Of a DNA stretch of 64,000 bases, positions 52,173 to 58,890 are shown piece after piece. The notes beneath the pieces were generated by a model. It worked only from the letters and a program-made list of their open reading frames with translations, was not told the DNA's origin and did no database searches. Position 1 is the stretch's first letter. Every line of letters starts with the position of its first letter. The stretch comes from Clostridia bacterium (GTDB lineage Bacteria; Bacillota; Clostridia; Monoglobales; Monoglobaceae), in contig JAFQIA010000011.1 in assembly GCA_017397725.1 (NCBI GenBank), forward strand, positions 1-64,000. The letters run 5' to 3'. The position numbers and the translations under genes were made by a program.

Positions 52173-53843
52173 ATGAAACAAAACCCCTACCTTAAGTTCT
52201 TGCGAGGCTCCCGGGGCAAAGTGATGCTCCTTTCTCTGCTTGGTATGGCAGGATCCGGATGCGGCGTTTATCTTGCGCTGATGTCCAAGGACGTTGTCGA
52301 TATGGCAACGGGGCAGGCTGCCGGCAATCTGATTCGTACCGGATTGCTTCTCGGTGGACTGATTCTGTTACAGCTCGGCATACAGATGGGGATTACGGCT
52401 TTGCATGTGCACACATCGGTTTCTTTGCGATTCCGATTACAAACAGAATTGTTTGAACAGTTTTTGCACAAGCAAAAAGTCAAGGCAGACCAATTCCATT
52501 CCGGAGAACTGGTACATCGTCTATCCGGCGATACAGGGATTGTGGCAGAAGGTGTGGCTGAAATTTTTCCCGCATTGCTTGCAATAGCAGCGAGAATCCT
52601 GTTCAGTTTTGTAGCACTTTTGATGCTTGACTGGATTTTGGCACTCCTTTGTTTGGTGGCAGGTTTTGTGATGCTCCTTGGGGCGTATATCTATCGCAGA
52701 ATCACCGGCGACATCTTCCACAAAAGCAGAGAAGCAGAAGGAAAGATCCGTTCCTTCTTGCAGGAAATGATGCAGAATCTTACAGTCATCAAAGCCTTTT
52801 CGGTACATCAAAAGATTCTTCGTCTGCTCGGCAAATCTCAGCAAGAGTCCTATGCACTTGCAATGCGGAAAAACCGCATCAGTATTGGCGCAAGCGTTTG
52901 CTTGTCTATCGCAATGACCATGGGGTACTACTTGATTCTGGGATGGGGCGCGTGGCGCATCTTTCGAGGAGAGATTACCTTTGGTGCCTTAACGGCAATT
53001 CTTGGCTTGACTGGTGATATGTCTACTCCCTTTCAGCAGCTTGCCTCTCTGTTTCCGCAGTATCTTGCCTTTTGTGCTTCTGCAGAGCGGTTGGAGGAGT
53101 TGCAGGATCTGGATGCGGATGTAATACCAATGCAAAAGGATTGCAAAGAGTTCTATCAGAATGTTAAGGAAATCCAAGTGAATCAATTGACCTTTGCGTA
53201 CGAAGAGGTTTTGATTTTCAACAAGGCAGATGCCTTGTTTGAAAAAGGCAAGCTTACCGCAATTTGCGGAAAGTCCGGTGCAGGAAAAAGCACACTGCTG
53301 AATTTGATGTTAGGCATCTTACCCACAGAACCTGATACTATATCGGCGGTTTTGCAGGATGGTACCAAAGCATCCTTGGATGCGTACCATAAGGCATTTG
53401 CCTATGTTCCTCAGGACTTCTTGCTTCTTTCCGGCACAGTGCTGGAAAATATCACACTTTTTGACGAAAATCCGGATATGGAAAAAGTAAAGCAATGTCT
53501 ATCCATTGCTTGTCTGGAAGAAGAGATTCATCAACTTCCGCAAGGAATACATACCCAATTGGGAGAAGGCGGCAGTCGTCTTTCCGGCGGACAGCGTCAA
53601 AGAATGGCGATTGCGAGGGCGCTTTACAGCCCGGCAGACATTTTGCTGATGGACGAATCTACATCAGCGCTTTCGGTAGACACAGAGGAGCAAGTGCTCA
53701 ACAATCTGAGAAAGACCGAAAAAACTGTGCTTTTTGTCACCCATCGAAATTCTGCAATTCAGCTTTGTGATGCAGTATGGAGAGTAGAGCGTGGTAAGTT
53801 GCACGAATCACCGAAAGGTGAAAATGACATCGTAAATAATTAA
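52173..53843 (+). CDS. ABC transporter, fused permease and ATPase
   Basis: 556 residues. Six membrane helices in about 15-300, then an ATPase domain with Walker A GKSGAGKST, Q-loop YVPQDF, signature LSGGQRQRMAIARAL, Walker B ILLMDEST and H-loop FVTHR. It lacks the N-terminal C39 peptidase domain of bacteriocin exporters, so any leader removal would need another protease. Type IV (exporter) architecture suggests outward transport, possibly of the small peptide encoded downstream. It lies 18 bases after the PqqD gene. Confidence 0.9.
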   Translation: MKQNPYLKFLRGSRGKVMLLSLLGMAGSGCGVYLALMSKDVVDMATGQAAGNLIRTGLLLGGLILLQLGIQMGITALHVHTSVSLRFRLQTELFEQFLHKQKVKADQFHSGELVHRLSGDTGIVAEGVAEIFPALLAIAARILFSFVALLMLDWILALLCLVAGFVMLLGAYIYRRITGDIFHKSREAEGKIRSFLQEMMQNLTVIKAFSVHQKILRLLGKSQQESYALAMRKNRISIGASVCLSIAMTMGYYLILGWGAWRIFRGEITFGALTAILGLTGDMSTPFQQLASLFPQYLAFCASAERLEELQDLDADVIPMQKDCKEFYQNVKEIQVNQLTFAYEEVLIFNKADALFEKGKLTAICGKSGAGKSTLLNLMLGILPTEPDTISAVLQDGTKASLDAYHKAFAYVPQDFLLLSGTVLENITLFDENPDMEKVKQCLSIACLEEEIHQLPQGIHTQLGEGGSRLSGGQRQRMAIARALYSPADILLMDESTSALSVDTEEQVLNNLRKTEKTVLFVTHRNSAIQLCDAVWRVERGKLHESPKGENDIVNN

Positions 53844-53881
53844 CCTATCATTATAAACACATTTCTAAGGAGGAGATGTAG

Positions 53882-54859
53882 GTGTTAAAGAAAGTAGTAA
53901 GTTTAATCGTAGGCGTTGCATGCCTGGTTTCTATGACCGGCGTATTTGCAGCTTCCTACACAGGAACAAGCACAGCGTATGTAGGGGATAAGATCGAGGT
54001 TACCTCTTATGTGACCAGTGATGAGGCGGACGAAACCGTTACCTATTTGGTTCACAGAAAGACCAAAGATGAAACTGCTAATATTGTTTCTGATGATATC
54101 GTTTACATTGACCAGTATGAGTTTGCAACGGCAGGAGAGCAGAAAACCTTCAAGTATCAGACTGCAACTACTGATATCGGCGCAACCCTGTTGATGGGTG
54201 GCGATGTAACTGTAGATGACACAGTTCCGAATGCAAAATTTAGAGTGGTAGATGCAAGTGATGCGAATAAAGTTTACTGGGGCGCAGCTGAGCTTCCTAA
54301 AGGCGATATCAAGGCATTCCCGCTCAACGATCTGGCAGATGGTAACACTGTTACCGGCGTAAAGATTGGCGAAACAGAAATTGGCTCAACAGATGCAGAT
54401 GCAGAAACGGAAGCTGTTTGGTATGTTTCTGACTCCGCTGACACTCTCTACATTGCAGGTGCAACCTATGGTGAAACTGCAACCATCACTATCACTGTGG
54501 AAGCAGTAGCAGCAACCGCAGCAACTACCCTTTCTATGACCTACTTTGACGCAGCTAACGCAGAGGATACAGATAAGGATGACGCTAATGAAGTTCTTCC
54601 TGCTTCTGTTGTAGTTATCGGTGAAGTGAAAGGTGATGCTGCTGAGTTCGGTATCGTTCTGGCTTCCTCTAAAGAAGGACTTGCAAGTGCAACGAAATTG
54701 CCGGCTCTTGCAAAGAATGCAGATGGTCAGTTTGCAGTAAGAGTTTACGATGATGCTTTGACAAGCGAAGTTTACGCAGTTGTTTACTATAAGGATGCAG
54801 CGGGTGAGTATAAGTTTGCAGATAATGCAAGAATGATCACCATTCCATCCAATCAGTAA
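53882..54859 (+). CDS. Secreted Thr/Ala/Asp-rich protein of unknown function
   Basis: 325 residues from GTG 53882, behind AAGGAGGAG. A signal peptide (MLKKVVSLIVGVACLVSMTGVFAAS, cleaved after about residue 24) precedes a low-complexity, acidic, Thr-rich, presumably beta-rich body without cysteine. No repeat or catalytic motif is obvious. I do not recognise the family. Position between the exporter and the small peptide suggests a surface or extracellular partner of the system. Confidence 0.7.
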   Translation: MLKKVVSLIVGVACLVSMTGVFAASYTGTSTAYVGDKIEVTSYVTSDEADETVTYLVHRKTKDETANIVSDDIVYIDQYEFATAGEQKTFKYQTATTDIGATLLMGGDVTVDDTVPNAKFRVVDASDANKVYWGAAELPKGDIKAFPLNDLADGNTVTGVKIGETEIGSTDADAETEAVWYVSDSADTLYIAGATYGETATITITVEAVAATAATTLSMTYFDAANAEDTDKDDANEVLPASVVVIGEVKGDAAEFGIVLASSKEGLASATKLPALAKNADGQFAVRVYDDALTSEVYAVVYYKDAAGEYKFADNARMITIPSNQ

Positions 54860-54891
54860 TTTAGGCAAAGAAAATGACAGGAGGTAGTAAA

Positions 54892-55122
54892 ATGAGAAAG
54901 TTAGCATTTGAACATGCCGGAAATGGTGCATTTGAAATGCCTAAATTCCGTATGGTTCAGTTGGAGAAAGAAAACAACAATGTTGTTTTTGCAAAACCCA
55001 AGACGGTATACAAAGGTTCTGGTTTCAGCTATAGCCGTAGCGAAGTGCTGAGAGCAGCTTTGCAAGCTGAAGAAGTTAATACTTCTACCAGTTCCACATA
55101 TACTGTTACTGCAGACGTATAA
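54892..55122 (+). CDS. Candidate RiPP precursor peptide
   Basis: 76 residues from ATG 54892, with CAGGAGG upstream. The N-terminal part reads like a leader (MRKLAFEHAGNGAFEMPKF, then RMVQLEKENNNVVFA). The C-terminus is rich in hydroxyl residues (EEVNTSTSSTYTVTADV), with no Cys and no double-Gly cleavage site. The PxxxMVxLE pattern recalls small clostridial peptides annotated as putative RiPP precursors. It is 6 bases upstream of an HPr-kinase-like gene. Modification by that kinase at Ser/Thr is an inference. Confidence 0.65.
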   Translation: MRKLAFEHAGNGAFEMPKFRMVQLEKENNNVVFAKPKTVYKGSGFSYSRSEVLRAALQAEEVNTSTSSTYTVTADV

Positions 55123-55128
55123 TATTCG

Positions 55129-55986
55129 GTGACTCAGTATGAAATAGCCGGTTTGAAATTATCCGTAGATGGTGCCGGCGATTATCTAAAAGAACGACTG
55201 AAGGAGTATATGCTCCCTCTCTCTAAAGAGGGGGAGCATTGCTGCGATTATAGGGTAAAAATCCACAAGCTTGAATCTCTTCCTGAGATGATGGGGAATG
55301 AGCCGGTAATCAAAGGCGGAATGTGGAAGATTGCCACCAATCGGGAACGAACCATCTACCGAGGACTGCTTGGAATGGAAGAAGAGGTTGGCGTGATTTT
55401 GCAACTGCAGGATCAAGGTGCCGAGATTCAGATTCTATCCCCAGATAAAAACCCTCGTGATCCCCGAGATTATGTTTCCTTGGGTCATGCGATGGAAGCA
55501 TTTTGTTTGCAGGAAAAACGAATGGTGTTACATTCCTCCTGTATTATCGTAAATGAAAAAGCAATTTTATTTTCTGCACCATCCGGTACAGGAAAGAGCA
55601 CCCATACAGAATTATGGGAAAGGTATGTGCCGGGCACCGTCTGTATCAATGACGATACGCCGGCTCTTCGTCTTGATAGGGAAGATGCGGTTTATGCCTG
55701 TGGGACTCCTTGGAGTGGAAGTACCACGCGCAATCAGAACAAGCAGGCTCCCCTTGCGGCGATTGTTTTGTTGCGCCGCGGCGAAGAAAACCGTATCACC
55801 CCAATTGGTGGTGTGGATGCCTATGCACGGATTTTGGGACAAACCCGAAAAATGCCCTTCAAGGAGAGCATCGAGGCGGCATCAAGCCTTTGTGCAGAAC
55901 TGATGGAACGTGTTCCTGTGTATGACCTTGCCTGTGATATTTCTGAACATGCAGTCGCCACCGTGCGGGATGCATTGGGAATATAG
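55129..55986 (+). CDS. HPr-kinase-like ATPase
   Basis: 285 residues from GTG 55129, without a clear ribosome site and 6 bases after the peptide gene, so probably translationally coupled. The C-terminal domain is HPrK-like: P-loop SAPSGTGKSTHTELW near 148-160, then INDDTPALR and GTPWSG. The first 140 residues form a variable N-terminal region. In lasso-peptide loci such as paeninodin, an HPrK homologue phosphorylates the peptide C-terminus. It is not the carbon-catabolite HprK itself, since no ptsH is nearby and the architecture differs. Confidence 0.82.
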   Translation: MTQYEIAGLKLSVDGAGDYLKERLKEYMLPLSKEGEHCCDYRVKIHKLESLPEMMGNEPVIKGGMWKIATNRERTIYRGLLGMEEEVGVILQLQDQGAEIQILSPDKNPRDPRDYVSLGHAMEAFCLQEKRMVLHSSCIIVNEKAILFSAPSGTGKSTHTELWERYVPGTVCINDDTPALRLDREDAVYACGTPWSGSTTRNQNKQAPLAAIVLLRRGEENRITPIGGVDAYARILGQTRKMPFKESIEAASSLCAELMERVPVYDLACDISEHAVATVRDALGI

Positions 55987-56028
55987 CAGAATTGTTTTAC
56001 GGATGGAAAAGTGAAAGGAGAGATTCCG

Positions 56029-57516
56029 ATGAAAAGAGTAATTGCAATGGTATGTCTGTGTGCAATGCTGCTTAGCACCACAGTTTTGGCGGCAAGTATT
56101 TTTCCGGATTTGCCGGAGAACCATTGGGCATATCATGCAGTAGAGAAGATGGTGAATGACGGTAGAGTCAACGGCTTTCCTGATGGAGAATTCAAACCGG
56201 ACTATCTGGTTACCCGTTGGCAGTTTGCCAAGATGGCGGGCGGAAATCCGGATGAGATGACCGAGCCTGACAGAGAAGCAACCCGTGATGAGGCTGCTCT
56301 GTATCTGTGGGAGCGTGCAGGCAAACCCGAAGGCGTTGCCCCGGGCGCAGTTACTGTCGGCAGCAAGACACCCGAGGCGGTACAGTGGGCATATGCAACC
56401 GGTATTATGCAGGGTGATAATGGTGTGAATTTGAGATTAAATTCCACCCTGACCCGTGCAGAGGCTGCCTGCCTGATTGTCCGCGCAGAACAGGAGCTGA
56501 CTGCCAATGTGGCCTTTGAGGATACCATTCGCCCTGTGATTCTGGAACGTGTCTGGAACAGTATGCAGACCGGCATTGCTTACGAGCCGGAAAAAACCAT
56601 TACCAATGGTGAGCTTGCACGGATGGCACTTTTGATTGCCTCTGGCACCAATACTCCCAATTATTTGAGCTTGAAAGAGCAACCCTCTTTCTCCGGCAAC
56701 TATGCCAAGGAAATTCAGATGGTCTGTCAGGAGTGTTGGGGAAGTGAAAAGGCAACCAAGGAGTTTATGAATCAGCCTGTTACCATGCAGGATGCAGTTT
56801 CTGCTTTGAGCTTTTATGCAATGAAGCAGGCAACCACAGGTCTTGATTTTAGTGCCGATGCAAAGTATCAGGATGCAAAGGCTGAAACTCCTATGGGAAA
56901 ATTGGCGTTAAGCTTTGCAAGCCACAATAAAATTATCCTTAGAAATGAAAATAAAATCCAAGGTGAAAAAGCGGCCACCATCAGAGAACTGGCGTGCGTG
57001 CTGGTTCAGTTGGATGAGCTGATTGGATTGAATAAGTCTTATGGAACCAACACCAGTCATTCCAAGCTGCAAAAATCAGAGTATGCATGGCCAAGCAATG
57101 CTGCAGACTATGCATTGATTCTTGTAGATGTTCCGGTAGAAAGCTATGACGTTGCCTTGATGGATGGCGCAAAACCGGCAAAGAACTACGATTTTGCAAG
57201 AAATCTTGCCCCCACTATGGTAGACTTTTTAACCAAGATTTCTAAAACATTCCCTGGTTCTGTGGAAGTAGAGTGGACTTTTTATCCCTCCTTGTTTGCA
57301 AAGATTGGTAACGAGGCAGTCATCCGTGCAAAACTTCAGATTGTTTCCAATCCAAAGGGACTGACCCTTAACCAAATTTTTGCAAAGAATCAGTTTGCTG
57401 AAACTTATAGCGGTGACAGTTTCTTTGTGGATATTGCAACCGGAAAGACTGCCGGCGATGTCATTATCCCCATCGATCAGTATATGGCATTGCGTGCATT
57501 TGCAGGAAAGGAATGA
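56029..57516 (+). CDS. SLH-domain surface protein
   Basis: 495 residues from ATG 56029, behind AAAGGAGAG. Signal peptide about 1-22 (MKRVIAMVCLCAMLLSTTVLA). SLH repeats follow: FPDLPENHWAYHAVEKMVNDGRVNGFPDGEF, then weaker copies about 75-150. These bind secondary cell-wall polymer. The C-terminal 250 residues have no recognised domain. It may anchor or display a product of the preceding genes. Confidence 0.85.
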   Translation: MKRVIAMVCLCAMLLSTTVLAASIFPDLPENHWAYHAVEKMVNDGRVNGFPDGEFKPDYLVTRWQFAKMAGGNPDEMTEPDREATRDEAALYLWERAGKPEGVAPGAVTVGSKTPEAVQWAYATGIMQGDNGVNLRLNSTLTRAEAACLIVRAEQELTANVAFEDTIRPVILERVWNSMQTGIAYEPEKTITNGELARMALLIASGTNTPNYLSLKEQPSFSGNYAKEIQMVCQECWGSEKATKEFMNQPVTMQDAVSALSFYAMKQATTGLDFSADAKYQDAKAETPMGKLALSFASHNKIILRNENKIQGEKAATIRELACVLVQLDELIGLNKSYGTNTSHSKLQKSEYAWPSNAADYALILVDVPVESYDVALMDGAKPAKNYDFARNLAPTMVDFLTKISKTFPGSVEVEWTFYPSLFAKIGNEAVIRAKLQIVSNPKGLTLNQIFAKNQFAETYSGDSFFVDIATGKTAGDVIIPIDQYMALRAFAGKE

Positions 57517-57522
57517 GAATAA

Positions 57523-58221
57523 ATGAACGAAGAATTTAGCCTGAGTTATATATTTTCAATCTTGTTGCCCAAGTGGCCTTTGATCCTGATTAGCAGTGTT
57601 TTGGTTGGAGTTATTGCATTCTTTTATTCGATGTTTTTGATTACTCCGGTTTATGAAGCCGGCGGAACCTTGTATATCTCCGGTGATACCGATCAGACCA
57701 TCAAAGACGCCAACCTGAGCGACTTGATGCTCTCGCAGGAGCTGGCAAAAACCTACGGTCAGATTCTCAGCAGTAACACCTTTTTTAAGGAAGTTGCAAA
57801 AAAGAGCGGCACCGATTATACTTATGATCAGATTCAGATGATGACCACCATCACCAATATTGAGGAAACCGGTATCCTTTATGTGACTGTAAGGAATGCA
57901 GTTCCGCTGATTGCCTGTGAGCTGACCAACACTATTTTGGAGCTTGCACCGGCAGAGCTGGAACGTGTGGTTATCCGTGGTACGGCAACCGTGATTGACC
58001 CGGCGGAAATGCCGGAGTCACCGGCATCTCCCAGCATCCCCAGAAATACCGTTGTGGGAATGTTCTTGGGATTTGTGATGGCAGTTCTGTTCGTATTCCT
58101 CTCTGATTTGCTGGATAATTCCATCAAGACTGCAGAAGAACTGGAACAGTTTGGCATTCCGATTTTGGGTATGATTCCTTCGATTGAAACGAAAGAAGTT
58201 CCCAATATAGCTACAACTTAA
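57523..58221 (+). CDS. Wzz-family chain-length/tyrosine-kinase modulator-like protein
   Basis: 232 residues with two membrane helices (about 17-39 and 178-200) and the extracellular Wzz domain between them (PVYEAGGTLYISGD, LSQELAKTYGQIL). The Pro-rich ESPASPSIPRN before TM2 is typical. In Firmicutes such proteins activate a BY-kinase encoded next to them; none is present here, since a terminator and spoVT follow. A role in polysaccharide export or surface assembly is inferred. Confidence 0.85.
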   Translation: MNEEFSLSYIFSILLPKWPLILISSVLVGVIAFFYSMFLITPVYEAGGTLYISGDTDQTIKDANLSDLMLSQELAKTYGQILSSNTFFKEVAKKSGTDYTYDQIQMMTTITNIEETGILYVTVRNAVPLIACELTNTILELAPAELERVVIRGTATVIDPAEMPESPASPSIPRNTVVGMFLGFVMAVLFVFLSDLLDNSIKTAEELEQFGIPILGMIPSIETKEVPNIATT

Positions 58222-58226
58222 AAATA

Positions 58227-58258
58227 AAAACATCCGTTTTTTCAAACGGATGTTTTTT
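58227..58258. terminator. Bidirectional terminator, Wzz gene/spoVT
   Basis: AAAACATCCGTTT/AAACGGATGTTTT stem with a TTTC loop and flanking A/T runs between convergent genes. Confidence 0.9.
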
Positions 58259-58268
58259 ATGTGTGCGA

Positions 58269-58805
58269 TTATTCCATTGTTTTTCCCAAGAAGCCTGCAG
58301 CGGTTTGTGCCAGTTTGCTTTCCAGCTCACCAATGCTTTGGGAGCCTTCGCTCAAAAACACAACCGAACCGATGCTGTCGCCCTCAAATACAATGGGAGC
58401 AACCACCCCTGCTCCATAGCGGTCATTTTCGTCTAAAACCCGCAAGGTTTTGTCGCCGGGATTTGCTAAAAATACGGTTTTGGATGCCATTACCTTTTCC
58501 ATCTCGCCGGACACCTTTTTCTCTCGCAGTTCTTTTTTAGAAATGCCGGAAACGGCAATGATGTTATCCTTGTCGGTAATGCAGGCGGGGATGCCGGCAA
58601 CCTTGGACAAGGACTCTGCATACTGGGATGCAAATTCCCCCAATTCACCAATGGGAGAATATTTTTTGAAGATGACGGTGCCGTTACTCTCGGTATAAAT
58701 TTCCAACGGGTCGCCTTCACGGATACGCATGGTACGGCGGATTTCCTTGGGGATGACGATTCTTCCAAGATCATCAATTCTTCTAACAATTCCTGTTGCT
58801 TTCAT
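58269..58805 (-). CDS. spoVT: Stage V sporulation protein T
   Basis: 178-residue forespore transcription regulator. N-terminal AbrB-type swapped-hairpin domain (MKATGIVRRIDDLGRIVIPKEIRRTMRIREGDPLEIY) and C-terminal GAF domain (about 55-175). It modulates part of the SigG regulon, and sigG is also in this window. AAAGGAG precedes the ATG. It is a monocistronic unit. Confidence 0.96.
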   Translation of the reverse strand: MKATGIVRRIDDLGRIVIPKEIRRTMRIREGDPLEIYTESNGTVIFKKYSPIGELGEFASQYAESLSKVAGIPACITDKDNIIAVSGISKKELREKKVSGEMEKVMASKTVFLANPGDKTLRVLDENDRYGAGVVAPIVFEGDSIGSVVFLSEGSQSIGELESKLAQTAAGFLGKTME

Positions 58806-58890
58806 ATATAAATTGCTCCTTTTGCATTGATTTTACAATGCTATTGTTTGCAATCAAGGAATTTTTATGTAAAGAAGATTTTGGGAAATT

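Noticed and set aside
52173-53843. Peptidase-containing bacteriocin exporter
   Set aside because: There is no N-terminal C39 peptidase domain, and the small peptide has no double-Gly site.
55129-55986. True HPr kinase/phosphorylase (hprK) of carbon catabolite control
   Set aside because: The N-terminal domain differs and the genomic setting is PqqD/peptide rather than lgt or ptsH.
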